A stretch of DNA of 64,000 nt from Thereva unica (taxonomy: Eukaryota; Arthropoda; Insecta; Diptera; Therevidae). Position numbers and translations under genes: made by a program. The notes under the pieces are model-generated. The model saw only the letters and a program-made list of their open reading frames with translations. It was not told the DNA's origin and did no database searches. This document shows, in pieces, positions 1 through 11,578 of the stretch. The first letter of the stretch is position 1. Each line of letters begins with the position of its first letter. The stretch is from positions 1,714,001-1,778,000 of the forward strand of contig OX465281.1 in NCBI GenBank assembly GCA_949987705.1, given 5' to 3'.

Positions 1-795
1 GGTTGGTCATCTAAGCATTCGAGCTTTGTATAGATGACTAATCTCCTATGACAAATTAGAGGAGAAACTAAACTTTCATAACCCAATTGAAGTGGGCCAT
101 TACTGAGTTTCCATGCAGAGTTTACCCTGAGTTTACTCAGATTAAGCGACCATGGCAACGGGGATTGAGTAAAGCTTCGTTAAATCCAAGAAAACTCAAC
201 GAAACCAGCCCGGTTAAGCTGGGTTTTGCATATGTGTGTTTGAGTATCTTTTATTGAACATATTCCAACGGCGACTCAATTTAAAATTAATTGTCATTTT
301 AACTCAGACTCGTCATGGAAACAGCATCGAGTTATCTTGAGGGAAGAAGCTTTCTGTTTATCTAAATGAAAACTCTACCTCGGTTCAAGGAAACACAGTA
401 ATTGTTAGAAGCGTAAATGGAAACCTCCTGGATCTATGATCTCGCATTTGAACGTAAAAAAAATCGAATCGGGGGTTTGACTACCTTTACTACGTATACA
501 TAATGAGTTGAATAGTTGAGTTGATTCCAAGAGAAAAGTGAATACCACAGATTATGGGTGCGATTGACGGTACATACCACTTTCCAATAAATTCAACTAC
601 TCAACTACTGAACTCGCGTCTATATGCATAATTTCAACTCAACCGAGGTAGCAGAGCTGAGTCAAGTTCAATCGACCCTAACTCAACTTAACTCATCATG
701 TATACGCACTATCCTAAGTACTACCAGCCATGCGATAAGAAGCAAAGCCAAAAATAACATCAAAAGGCACTTTGGCTGCTTGCCCAAGATAGACA
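1..795. repeat. ACTCAACC-rich dispersed repeat, copy A at about 612-695
   Basis: The stretch is rich in related words (ACTCAAC, GAGTTGA). The segment at 612-695 (AGGTAGCAGAGCTGAGTC and flanks) aligns by eye with 29106-29214 and 56450-56564, where the same block reads AGGTAGGAGAGCTGAGTTGG and AGGTAAGAGAGCAGAGTTGG. No coding potential is convincing; the 61-codon frame at 624-809 is made of the repeat. The unit ends were not found. Confidence 0.5.
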
Positions 796-931
796 AGTCA
801 ATGCATTGATCAATTCGAACTGTCAATTGTAAGTTCATAAGCCAAGGGCTAGAGGAGGCAAGTGAAGTTTCCGGGATTGAGCACCCCCCTAGACCGACAA
901 TTGACAGTTCGAATTGATCAATTCATTGACT
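796..931. repeat. Near-perfect inverted repeat (35-bp arms), MITE-like hairpin
   Basis: The left arm 796-830 and right arm 897-931 are reverse complements at 34 of 35 positions (core TTGATCAATTCGAACTGTCA), separated by a 66-bp loop with higher GC. The arm itself contains the small palindrome TTGATCAA. It could be a very small MITE or a foldback element. No target duplication was recognised. Confidence 0.8.
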
Positions 932-2456
932 CATGTATTCTGGGGCTATATTTTACTCGGAAACGAATGAATTAATTACCAACTACTGAATAAACTTGTA
1001 ATTTTTCGGGCGTCCACTGATCAAACCTAAAAACCCTAAATTTATATGCTGCAACGCTAGAAATAATCACTAGACCTAAGCTGACTTTTAGCTCCATTAC
1101 GCGGCCCCAAATAATTTGTTTAATTGTTCCTCTTTCACGGGCCCCGGCTGCTTTTCGTTCGGCGTCTTATTTACTACTCAAGATTTGTGATTAATGAAAT
1201 GCATGAACTTGACATCCGCAGCAAAGGGCGACGTTCCGCTCATGGGTAGTCCCTGAGCCGAGTTCACGTTAATGATTCGCCCTAATGTTCGTTCGGCCGC
1301 TAATCTGCGAGATGTGTCATGATAGATTTATCTTTGTTTCGGGGAACTACATAGGTCCCAAGGTATGAGCTTCAACGCGGTTCGCTGGCTAAAGAAGATT
1401 TGTGTCGCCATTAACGCGGAGGACGGATTTCCGCACGTGGCGCATGCTTTTGACCCACTGGAGAGTCTTGAATGCCTTCTCGGAAGTGCAAGCCGCTGGA
1501 ATGGAGCGGAGATTACTTTACTTCACCGAATGGGATTTCCCTGGAGCAAGATTTTAGCACTAATTTCGACTCGAACACAAACTCGATTACTTTTACCCAA
1601 CCTGGTGGTAATTTTCGGTAATTTTCGCATCGTTCCAGCATCAATGCCCGGTCATGTAACTGCCCACATAATGACTGTTGGGGGTGGACTTTCCACCGTT
1701 TAACTTGTTGCGGTAGCAGCAGTCCCAACTGAACACGACTTTTTGAATAGACCGGGCCACACAGGTCAGTAACGAAAGTGCGCCATCCATCGGCCTGAAT
1801 GCTTTCATGCCAAAAGTTTTGATTTTTTTGATCGAGCGTTTAACTACCGCGTTACGTCTACTTTCTTTTGTGCGCCAATGACGCAATTGACGGCCTCAAG
1901 TTACTTGGAATCGCGGTTAAGTAATAATCGGAGCGAAAGAAATTTCCCTGGACAAAAAGACTGATCTGAAGTTTGACGTTTGATGATTTATTTTGGGCTG
2001 ACAGCGCCGCTAAAAGTTGCAGATAATCAGCCATGGCAGACCTTTTGTTTCGCCTTTCAACTAGTTCGGCGATTCCTCGAAATTTGGTGCACCTTTTGGA
2101 CTCTTCAGTTATTGAGTAATTTGGCCTTTTTTCAGCCTGTTTCAAAGTCGTTTATTTCTCTGGGTTTGGGCGATTTCTTATTTTTATGTTAATTGATGAA
2201 ATTTGTTAAGAAAATGGGATTCGTTTCATAATTGGATCGACGTATTTGAAAGTTTGCCGCTTACTCATTTGTTAAACTTTTTTCACTCAAACTGCACTTG
2301 GTGTAGTTGAAGTTACATGGGAATCTCTTCCAAAGGTTTTCGAAACCCAGGAAATGAGGAAAGTGAGAAGAAACAATATCTTGAATCAAGGATTACTCTT
2401 TTTTTGTGATACAACCCAGCCACCTTTTGTACTACTAGTCCGTCATGTCATTCGGG
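932..2456. other. No recognisable gene; probable intron of the Ptr-like gene
   Basis: There are only short open frames on both strands (longest about 112 codons), overlapping each other, with no recognisable domain and no supporting splice context. If the Ptr-like gene continues to the left, this is intronic sequence. Confidence 0.5.
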
Positions 2457-2499
2457 TCATACTGCAATGTATAGTAGTAAGCTTGATCTGAAGAATAGA

Positions 2500-3470
2500 A
2501 TAGAAAGAGAAACCGATTCGTCGGCTGTTCGGTAATCGTCGGTTCGGGTGCTAGAGTGGAAAGTTCCATCTGATTTTTTGATGTTTTTGCTTGTTGATGT
2601 GGCTTTCTCGCCTAACCGCCGGATTGTCTGGTACAGCGTCCGGTACTCGTGCCTCGACGCCGCTTCTAGTTCCGATTTCATCCTCTGTCGATCTTCTTTG
2701 TTCAATCGTCGGTATTGCTCGAAATCGATGTGTTTCATTCGCTTCCGTTGATCCACGAGGTCCAGGCAACTGTCCGAGATCTATGGCTGTATACGGATAG
2801 ATGGGCACAACTCTATTGCACGTACGTCTTTGAGCATCGATCGGAATTTTGCGTTGATCAAAACGTAGTTTACCATCACCGAATCGTTGCCGGATGGATT
2901 TCGCCAGGTGAGTTGGTGTTTGAGTGGATGGCGAAAGGTGCTGTTGCCAACGATCAAATTGTTCGACGCTGCGAATGAAAGGAAGCGTTAGACGTTGTCG
3001 TTATGAATCCGTGTCCGAATTTGTCCATCGTTTCTTTCCAGCCGGCTCGATCTGCATTGAAGTCCCCCGTAAGTTTGATAAAATCGATTCGAGGTATCGT
3101 GTCCAGCATCTGCTGATCTTAAAATTTGTCCTTGTTCGCGTCCGGGTTGGTCTCGGATGGCGCATAAACGGATACGATATGGGTCTTGATCGTTCCACGT
3201 TATAACCGCCAAACGTTCGGATATCGGTTGGGATGCGATAACGTTGTTGGCAGTCCGTCGATCGCCCATAAACCGGACGCCGTAAGTAAGCGACGTCGTT
3301 TCGTCGATTGTTGATGATCGTCAATGTTCCAGGTCCGATAAGTCGTAGTTGCGATAGCGCAGCAATTGATATTGTGCATGTCGATAATTCCATTGCTATG
3401 ATTTCCTTTTGACCGGTGTGATGTCCTGTTCGTACATTCCACGCGGCGAACTGGATTTCCATTTTCGGTG
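2500..3470 (-). mobile_element. RTE/CR1-like non-LTR retrotransposon fragment (endonuclease and linker)
   Basis: Conceptual translation on the minus strand, in several shifted frames, gives an AP-type endonuclease start (IQFAAWNVRTGHHTG at about 3460). It continues with ISERLAVITWNDQDPYRIRL and a QCR-type GDFN-region remnant, and then the linker to the reverse transcriptase (YRTLYQTIRRLGEKATSTSK, about 2520-2650). The order and spacing fit an RTE-type polyprotein. The reverse transcriptase that should follow (towards lower coordinates) is absent: the copy stops near 2500. Multiple frameshifts make it inactive. A TAAG microsatellite lies just upstream (about 3603-3616). Confidence 0.75.
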
Positions 3471-3479
3471 TGACGGTTT

Positions 3480-6040
3480 TGATTGTCGTTTGCGGTCAGA
3501 TAGGATAAAAATCCGCCTGTTGTTAGCAGAGGCCCTTCTTAAGTTGTCCACCATACGAGTCCACCCTACACTGTCTTAAGAAATTCCAGGATAGCCTCTC
3601 TTGTATATTTACTTACTTAGTTCGACGGCTCTACAATCAGGATCCATGTTGGGTCTATTTACTGAAGGAAAATTTCGATTTTGACATAGAGTCCATTCAG
3701 TTTAAAACTCAGGTGCCTGGATCCCGTGTCCATAAGCATTGCTATAATGTGTTGTGGTCCTTTCAGTTGAGGATCAGTTCGTAAAGGGCTGACTTTGCTG
3801 GTCACTTTCAACATACCGAAGACCGAAATTGTTTATAAAAGTTTCCAGGAAGAGTGGAGTTATTTCAATAAAAGTGTGGAACTGAAGGAGCGCATGCTGC
3901 AAGTGTCAACAACTATGCGCAGTGTCATTGATTGGAATATCTAATGAAGCCATTTCGAGTTCGATGGACGTGCAACACTTGCGGAACGTTTGGTGAGATG
4001 TGACTGCAACGCCTCCCAATGAGTGCGAAAACCACAATTAACATAGGTGTTGGCTAGAATTTTATTCAGTGTGGACATGATGTAAACGGGCGAGAATAGT
4101 GCAATTGATTGAAACAGAGTAAGAATCTAGAAACAGTGCAATGAGAGTTGCAACAGAGAGACACGAAAAACAACAACTATTCTTCCCCAGAACTTGAGTT
4201 AGATCACAGTGTTTGAAGGCCACGCAGCCACAGCAACATAAGCGATTATGTTGGGAAATTCGACTTGAATTTTACCTCTAGGAATTCTGTGAGAGAATTT
4301 ATGGAATTCTATCAGGAATTGAGCACGCAAAAGGGGCCTTAATCATGCCCAGCATGGAACCTCTGGTGTGTGTACAAATGAAAAATTTGTCTGCTACTCA
4401 GGAAGTGGCCAATTGCCGCTGATTAAACGCCCTCTCATCTCAAATATCAGCGATCTCTGGGCATTATTCGGTGCGCGATGCTCGACGATCTGCACAATTC
4501 GCGATCATTCTGGGCAAGTGGCGACCGAAATGAAGCCCCAAGATACACATCTGCCGAGTCAACAACAGCTCTCGAGTGCCGCCAATGGAGCACCACGCAC
4601 CGCCGAAGTCCCCGTCCAAGTGATACTGATAACCAACATTCCTTGCAAGGTGTCGCCGCTGCGTGCCGCACAGACGAAAATATTGTAAGAAAATCCGCGC
4701 GCGCATGCGTTTTGGTGTGCAGCAGCGATCGCGAAAATCTCTTGACCCCCATTCGTGCGGCGGCTGCGTCGTTTCGACATGGACAGAGTGAAAGTTGATG
4801 ATGAATAATTGAAATTTTGCTGCTGGCATAATTAATGTACGCGGTGCGGCTCCGCCCCTCCGTTCGGGGAAACACTTCCAGCAGTCCAGCTCACTGGCGC
4901 ATAGTTCACATGGTGGGATCGTTAAGAAATTGAGACCCTAAACGCCACCGCCGCAAACGATGCATCCGCGCATTTTTCCCGTTCTATTATGCCCCCCGAC
5001 CTCAAGCGGCGCATTCAGCGTCGACTCGGTGGAAAACGTGCGCTAATTGACGCCGTCATTAGGCCATAAATTGAGTCAGAAAATATGACGTCGCGGTAAT
5101 TTGAGGACGTTCAAGGTAAATTGAAATTTTGGCATATTTTCGGTGTTTTTTTTTTGCGCAGACACGTCGACTTAAGTAGCTGTAAAAATCTTGTTTTAGT
5201 CTTATGCAAATTCCAACTAAAAGTAGTTTGGGCCACAATTTAATATAGGAGGTCAATGGCATCTTTTTTCGGCTCTTCGGGCTCTTTTTGTTTACTGCTA
5301 CTTCTCTACTGGTGTTGCCACAGAGCGGTGCATCAGCGTGCATTTCGGGCCTGGTAAGATATGGGCGGAGCTGCACTTAAGCCGCTTCATTATTAAGTCA
5401 TTAGGCCTTCGCTCGGCTTCATTGCATTTTAAAGAGTGTTTGTAATATTTAATATCGTTTTAATTAAAGGGGAAATATGTGTGTCCACTCGCCCGGTTGT
5501 GTCTTCTATTTTCGACTGCAATTACAAATGTTTGTGGTAATTATGTAGGTGCGTTCGGGCGGGGATAGGTGCTCGAGGGAAAGTGAGCCAGTTCGAGTAA
5601 ATTTCAATTCCTATAAACAATTTTGTTGAGGATCAAAATTAATCCCTAGTCAGCAAATTAGGATCAATTTATGCCAATTATTAGTTTGTGCTTTTTCTGA
5701 TACTATCCTAAGGTATTTAGGAAGAAAGTTTTCATTTTTGCGGAAATTTAATAAAAAAAAACCCATAACTCGCCATATTCGTTAACAAAGTTCTGTAAGC
5801 TGAAAGAAACCCATTAAACGTCATCCAACCTGAACGGCAAATTCGTGCTTTCTACAGCATTCTTCTATCGTGTTTGGCTAAGTGGTTTCATGTGGGTTCG
5901 TGTTGTATGAATATTGAAAACATGTGCATTGGAACAAGTTTTGTAGTTAGCTATGAATCGTTTTCCCGATAGATGGCGCCAATAGAAAATATGTCATGAG
6001 ACATCGATCGCAGCGACACCACTAAACACTTTAAGAGGTG
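3480..6040. other. Unassigned sequence, probable intron
   Basis: Overlapping open frames of 70-142 codons lie at 4368-4875 in several frames, with no recognisable domain. A GC-rich patch lies at 4440-4760 and AT-rich sequence elsewhere. I see no splice-supported exon on either strand and no C-terminal Ptr segment. Confidence 0.4.
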
Positions 6041-6069
6041 ACAGTTCAAGAGTTACCTTGAGTGCAACG

Positions 6070-6640
6070 TGATGTGCGAAAAATGGTTCGCTCACTTTCG
6101 TTCTGGTCGTTTTAATGTGAATGTTGAGGAGTCACGCTCTGGTCAGCCAATCGTTGTAAAAGCTGATGAAATCCTTGAAAGTGTCTAGCAAGATAGGCAT
6201 GCCAGGAGTTTCGAAATTATGCCAATTTCGCAGCCATGTCGGCTGCTGGATACAGAAAGAAGATCGATGAGTTGTGTGCAAGAAACATGATAGACCGAAT
6301 TAACATTTGCGATGTGCTGCTGAAACGCAATGAAATCGATCTATTTCTGAAATGTCTCGTTATTGCTGATGAAAAGTGGTTGGCATAGGACAATCAGAAC
6401 CGTCAAAGATCGGGGATAACGGATGGTGGGCTGTTACAAATATTCGCGAAGCCATAGTTAACGTCAGAAAAGCTAATGGGGTGTGCAATGGGTGGCTGGA
6501 AGGAAATCGTGCACTATGAGCTATTTTCAGTCGGTCAGACCATTGATTCTCAACTCTACTGTGGACAACTAGAGAGACAACTCTTGGCAATTGAGCGAAA
6601 ACGTTATTCCATAGTCGAGTTGTTCTGTTTATGAAGAATT
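6070..6640 (+). mobile_element. Mariner-family transposase remnant
   Basis: Translation of the plus strand gives KWFAHFRSGRFNVNVEESRS at about 6079-6140, matching the helix-turn-helix region of mariner transposases. After a stop come a spacer and ICDVLLKRNEIDLFLKCLVI followed by ADEKW at about 6300-6382, which carries the first catalytic Asp. In another frame LYCGQLERQLLAIERKR is found at about 6552-6605. Stops and frame changes show a dead copy; the last third of the transposase is missing. Terminal repeats were not identified. Confidence 0.8.
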
Positions 6641-6740
6641 TTTAATCTGTAGCGTCCCAGTGGGAAAAATTGGGAGCGATGTTCAGGGGAGTTTATTTTG
6701 AGCGGTGTTAAAGAGTCTTCATAAATTTTATAGAACCAAG

Positions 6741-6882
6741 AAAACGGGCGATTATCTTCGTGACCATAAAGACATTAGCTCACTCAATGGGCCGGCTCTT
6801 GTTCGATATGGAGGATAAGCAACTTTGGAAGTGGTTAGCATTTAGTTGCGGGACTGCTTTGGTAAAACCACACTCGCCCAAT
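6741..6882 (+). repeat. 5S rRNA-like short interspersed repeat, copy 1
   Basis: The core (GGCCGGCTCTTGTTCGAT, then AGTGGTTAGCATTTAGTTGC and GGACTGCTT) follows the internal-promoter half of animal 5S rRNA, but with many changes and an altered box A (ATAAGCAACTTTGG). It is preceded by a head shared with other copies (AAAACGGGCGATTATCTTCG and GACCATAAAG). It is too diverged to be a working 5S gene. It is the most degenerate of the five copies. Confidence 0.6.
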
Positions 6883-7175
6883 GCAAATGGCAATTGCAAA
6901 AGATGAACAAAATAAAAGCTTTTCGATACCGGATCACATATCCATAGGCTTCCATTAATATTCTTCATTAAAAAGATTTGTTTCTATAATGTTCCTAGAA
7001 CGCTTTGAGGGAGCATAAAACGCCATTTTGAATTTGGAGTGACGCCACACAGCTAATTGTATTCTGCCTGTCATAACCTTTCATTTGAAACCATAGTTCA
7101 TATATCTATAGATGCAGTGTAAAGTACGATCTTAGACATCAAACGTAAAGCCATGAGACGGAAGAGGAATGCCTT

Positions 7176-7362
7176 GGCGGCCATCTTGGTAGGCTCCAAA
7201 TGCCAAATAATCTAGTTAAAATTTAGTTGATAAAACCATATCAGAAAAACAAAGAAAACTATTTTTTTTTTCATTTTATCAAAATATTATCAACAAATGA
7301 TTGAAATAAAAACCGAAACTCAAGCATAGGAGAAGAAATTATAGCCTACCAAAATGGCGGAC
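7176..7362. repeat. Short inverted repeat with GCCATCTTGG arms
   Basis: Arms 7176-7195 and 7343-7362 are complementary at about 17 of 20 positions (AGCCTACCAA-ATGGC). A third, direct copy of the arm core (GGCCGCCATCTTGG) lies at 7451-7464. The interior is AT-rich. It could be the ends of a small MITE, or clustered YY1/Pho-type sites. Confidence 0.4.
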
Positions 7363-7469
7363 ACGAAACCCCTGTTGACTTCTACAGCAACTCGATTACT
7401 TGCATTCATATATCCTTCTCGGGCGGTCGGGAAACATAATTGCAAAAGTCGGCCGCCATCTTGGAACCG

Positions 7470-7990
7470 CCAACTTAATTTTATTACAAAATGGCCAAAT
7501 TGCATTGTTACACGAGCGAATTATATGAAAGGGGATCAAAATCAAGTTGCAAGATTTAGATGCTGGGGACTCGCATTCGAAAGTTTTCCCCCTACCAAAG
7601 GTCGTTCAACGTGCCGTTTTCACTTCAAAAATTTACATGACAACTGACAGTTGTTGAAATTAGCGCCACAAACTTCATCCTTGCGAACTTTCTGTACGAG
7701 CGGACGTACAAATTTTCTTTCTGTTTTGCGCATGAGCAAGTCTAGTACGCCGCATGCCTTTTACTGACAAAAAGCTGTGAAATAACCGTTTTAATTTATA
7801 ATTTTTTACGGGTAACATTATTAGTTTGACACAACCATGCAAAGTTCTTCAAGTATGATACCATAAAAGAAAAATGCAGTGCAAACCAAATCAAGAACAA
7901 GCGAAGAACAAACCTCTATGGGTAACAACTACTTAAGTCTATAATTTCAATTCTTTGTGTTTATTACATAAAAAATAAAATTCACAATCA
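7470..7990. other. Intron sequence flanking Ptr-like exon 7
   Basis: AT-rich, with only short accidental open frames. It lies immediately downstream (in gene orientation) of the exon 7 donor. No feature could be supported. Confidence 0.5.
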
Positions 7991-7996
7991 ACTCAC

Positions 7997-8335
7997 CTGC
8001 AATAGCAACAGACATTGGCTGCACCTTGAACCCGAAGAGAGCATGAAGATTCTTCTGTTCGCGATATCCAGAAATGGCCATGCACGCAGCGAAGAAAGTT
8101 ATGTGCCACAAGAAGGTGAAGCACACTGCGAATCCGGAATACGTGCAGAATATCCGTACTGAGGGGAAAGGACTAACAATTCCAATCCAGAACGAGATCA
8201 TGTCCGTCAATGATGTGATGGTGATGGACACCGCAGCTTCTGACAGCATATAACCCATCCTATCGGGAACGGCCATTTTTGCTGGTGTCCGTCGCCAGGC
8301 TGCCAGCATTACGAAAGTGTCGTCTATTCCAATGC
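7997..8335 (-). CDS. Ptr: Ptr-like, coding exon 7 (GxxxDD motif, end of sterol-sensing domain)
   Basis: This is the longest visible exon (339 bp), after a 407-bp intron. Its acceptor is TTTAG|GC and its donor GCAG|GTGAGT (7996-7995). It starts with the GIGIDD motif (about residues 340-345), the proton-relay motif of RND/Patched proteins, followed by TFVMLAAWRRTPAKMAVPDR. Next come SEAAVSITITSLTDMISFWI and further membrane spans ending the first six-helix bundle (to about residue 430). The reading frame stays open into a strong donor, so the gene continues to the left of the window. No C-terminal RND half was found in 1-7990. Confidence 0.93.
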
Positions 8336-8742
8336 CTAAATTGGGGAAATTGCAAGACGTTAGAAAGGCAATGAATAAATAAAATTACTAAAGATAAAAC
8401 ATTGTTCTAGTTGAAACTGGTTACACGAGTCTTCATCAGTCCAAGTCTTTTGCAACTTGGTGGCATCATTGCAGCTTTTCTCTGCACACGCAATTTAGCT
8501 TCAGCGACGTCTCGGTGCAATTCTAGCAGCAAAATTGCTGGGAAACGCATGTATACGACAAAACAGGGTCCATGCAAGCCAAGCTTTACGCAACCACAAT
8601 TATAATATTCAACGACTTCAATTGTTTCGTGGTGTTTATTGCACGGACATGGTTGCACAAAGGCGGCCAAACATTGCATGGGTGCGTGCACGTGCCAGCT
8701 GCGGAATTTTTAAAGGTTAGCTGAAAAGACAATCTTACTTAC

Positions 8743-8906
8743 CGATCATGAGAAATGGAGCTGCCAGATTGATGCCAATGAATTCGATGCCCAGGTACAT
8801 GGCGAAACCGAATGCCGCTATTGTTGCCATCACTGCTGATATGTTGCCCATCAGCCCCAGCCAGGGCTTGGATCGCACCGCGTCGCCCATCATGCACGTT
8901 ATAATA
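8743..8906 (-). CDS. Ptr: Ptr-like, coding exon 6 (sterol-sensing domain)
   Basis: This 164-bp exon has acceptor TTTACAG|T and donor ATCG|GTAAGT. It encodes SIITCMMGDAVRSKPWLGLM, the connecting loop and the next two membrane spans (about residues 303-340), ending in IEFIGINLAAPFLMIG. These are hallmark segments of the sterol-sensing domain shared with Patched, Dispatched and NPC1. It leaves one base, completed to Gly by exon 7. Confidence 0.93.
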
Positions 8907-9020
8907 CTGTAAATTGAGGAAATTTGTGTTTAGTAAATAAAATTGTTTTGTTGTAGCGAGATTTTAGTTATGAAACGAGACTTCTTAATTAATAAAGTTA
9001 AATTTTGCTTATTACAGGAT

Positions 9021-9334
9021 CTTTCAATAAGAGGTGCCATTTTAAATTACTCGCCATTTTCGAATTGTCAACATACAACTGTCATTACATTTGACAATGA
9101 CAAGTTAAACCTACAAGGTTGCTGCTGGTAAAAGTGCTGTTATGTAAAAACGAGGTGGAAATTTTCATCAAAAGAATAAACGTTTGTAAGAAGAGCCGAG
9201 GCGGACATTCGGTAGTTATTGTGTTCCATTATTAACCTGAGAGTTTGTACTTTAGATTAAAATAAAAATATCACCACTTTTTATTAAAACATTGCACTTT
9301 TATATCGATTCAAAATGGCGCCTCTTGTTGAAAG
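9021..9334. mobile_element. MITE family 1, copy a (CTTTCAAYAAGAGG ends)
   Basis: Terminal inverted repeats: left CTTTCAATAAGAGGTGCCAT (9021-9043) and right, reverse complemented, CTTTCAACAAGAGGCGCCAT (9312-9334); 21 of 23 positions match. The element is about 314 bp, has no coding capacity and lies in a Ptr-like intron. A second copy at 44231-44529 is alignable over its whole length (shared ATTTGACAA, GAAGARCCGAGGCGGAC, TTCCATTATTA, AGATTAAAATA). Target duplications are not clear, so the superfamily is left open. Confidence 0.85.
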
Positions 9335-9339
9335 GCCCT

Positions 9340-10390
9340 TTATAAACGTTGATGCTAAGGTAAAGCGTAAAAGGTTGTAATTTTTATATTTACTTTAAAT
9401 CTAAAATTTAATAACTTTAAATCAAACATTTAATTTTGATTACAAAACTTGATTACAAAAATACATTCTAAACTTAGTAAAGATAAAAATAAAAATGTAG
9501 AACGTAAATGAATGAGCGAGTCAGTCGCACACTTTTCAATGACCGAAGTTTGTTGTGTGGCATGTACAATTACAACTCGTATGCATTGTTTCTACTGCTG
9601 CAATCGCGTCTCCATTAAGATAGTACGTGCTCTTTTTAATGAAGAACACTCAAAGCACTTTTTGCATAATTAAAATCTTCAACGCGATGTTTGCAATGTT
9701 AATGAAGTTCATATTTCTTCGACTTTGCCGATTTTGAAATTCTGCCAAATTTAGTTGCACTCGGTGGAAAAATATATTGGACACAACGAAAATTTACCTT
9801 GTAATATTGGGTTTCAGGATGTTTTTGTAGTTTATTTTTTCTGAGGTTAATTAAGCGCGAACATAGTGCTTAACGCCATCTATGTTTCAGATTAAACAAG
9901 GAATGGCGTGAAAAGCCTATATTTTTAGTAGGACAATTGTTTAATGGGAAACAGATTTATTTACTAATTTGTGAAAGGCTAACCTTACTGGAGACCGCTC
10001 TTGTGAAATATTCGTACCTAAAGTCTTGGAGTGCTGTTCGTTGAGGCAACAACGTTTTGATAACTTAGCTCCAGCGCTAGTTGCTTAAGAAATAGGGGTA
10101 ATGTCTCGTCATTGAAAAAACGTTTTATGGCACTCCAGAGCAGGATAAAAATAATGTCGACACAATGAAGGACAAGCCACCAAGATTAATATAAAGTTCA
10201 GCTTAATTTTCTAATAAATTAAGCACGAGGATGCTATCGATGTGCTTACCGCGACATAGTGTCACTATTTCTGAACGTAATACATCTTGATGAATGGCCA
10301 GCTGCTTATTTCTACTTTAAATACTGCGATTTTATTCTGAACTTCATTTGATCATTTGGATGGGTAGTAAGGCTATGGTGGTACGAGCGT
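9340..10390. other. AT-rich intron sequence
   Basis: Lies between the MITE and the dispersed repeat at 10391. No exon, RNA gene or transposon was recognised. Confidence 0.5.
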
Positions 10391-10512
10391 GGTGACATCA
10401 TCGGTGGTATGCTCGGGTGTGAGCTTTATCCGAGACAAAAACTTGTGTGGGAAGTAGGTGTGAGCGCCACCTGTTTGAAACCAGTTGAATTTCGCTGGAT
10501 TGGTTTAGTGTG
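10391..10512. repeat. Dispersed repeat family 2, copy a
   Basis: Shares blocks in the same order with 63835-63972: GTGACATCATCGGT, then TCGGGTG, then GCGCCACCTGTTTGAAACCA followed by GTTGAATTTCGCTG and TAGTG. The blocks are 120-138 bp in all. The type of element is unknown. Confidence 0.6.
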
Positions 10513-11042
10513 TCTTCGGTGGTCTCTTATGCAGGAGTAGTGTTGGGTGGGAATCGGTGGTCTTGGGTGGGATCTTTTAGCGGAGTTTGATCCTGGTTTC
10601 AATTGCTGGACGTGACTTGGATGAGCTTTGACGCTGGGGTTGGTTTCACGCTGGGGGAACTTTCGTACGAATAAGTGGTACCGTATGCACCTTACCTGCA
10701 ACCACAAGGAAGTTTAAAGACCTTGATCAATCTAAGGAATGGTTTGCTTTAATGAACGATTATGCCGATCAAACGAATATCAAAGAGTATGACTCACATT
10801 TATATTTTAATAATATAATTGAATAACAAAATGCACACATTATGAAGTATCAAAGCTGGGGTTTCTTAAAATAGTCCTATTTGATCATCACATCACGTTT
10901 CATAATGATGATTGAAGTGTCATTACTTATTTACTATCTGCTTATTGGAATAAAACGCATGAATTCAAATAAAACCAACGCCTGCAATCTTTAAAACCTC
11001 TCAATACCTTCATTTCACCATAAACCATGCTCTAAAACTCAC

Positions 11043-11222
11043 CTAAACAATGCCATCAATACGAACGTTGAACTAAAGTAAGGCACAACCGTTTTCGTAT
11101 TTTTCTCCAACTCATGGTCCAGTGTCCTAGATGCGAATCTAGCTATAGAAATATGCTTAAAAAATCCCGTATCCTCAGCTTCGCCAACGACATCCAGAAA
11201 GGCCTCCTCCCAAGCGGCACCT
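11043..11222 (-). CDS. Ptr: Ptr-like, coding exon 5 (start of sterol-sensing domain)
   Basis: This 180-bp exon follows a 92-bp intron (11223-11314). It runs from acceptor TTTTAG|A to donor TTTAG|GTGAG. It reads GAAWEEAFLDVVGEAEDTGF, continues with the motif RTLDHELEKNTKTVVPY that precedes membrane span 2, and then enters the span at about residues 270-285 (FSSTFVLMALF). It enters and leaves with two bases. The following intron (8907-11042, 2.1 kb) contains the MITE at 9021-9334 and a dispersed repeat at 10391-10512. Confidence 0.92.
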
Positions 11223-11314
11223 CTAAAATAGGATTAAAACGAAAACAATTAGAAAACTTAAAGTGGGTGTAAACAGCGCGAATTATCACACATCATCGCG
11301 GCAATTAAACTCAC

Positions 11315-11496
11315 TTTGCGTCTTGTCGCTTGGTGTCCGCTGTGACGAAATAAACGAGCTGGATCGCGGGAACACTGATGATGATGTTATCTGCAGTTAG
11401 CTTCGTTCCCCCGAAGAAAACCGGAAACGCGTGCGCGTCCCAAGTCACCGGATTGAACATAATCGGAAATGTAAGATTCAGCTCTCCTGATTCTAT
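11315..11496 (-). CDS. Ptr: Ptr-like, coding exon 4
   Basis: This 182-bp exon follows an 82-bp intron (11497-11578). Its acceptor is TTTCAG|ATAGAA and its donor AA|GTGAGT. The translation IESGELNLTFPIMFNPVTWD, then a stretch with PVFFGGTKL and QLVYFVTADTKRQDAK, is the end of the large extracellular loop. It includes the conserved segment before the sterol-sensing domain and an NLTF sequon. It enters in phase 0 and leaves two bases. Confidence 0.92.
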
Positions 11497-11578
11497 CTGA
11501 AAGTAGAGACAAGCACAATGACGAGATTAATCTTAACAAGATCGGCGGGGCACGTTGATCGTGCGCTGAGCGACTTAC

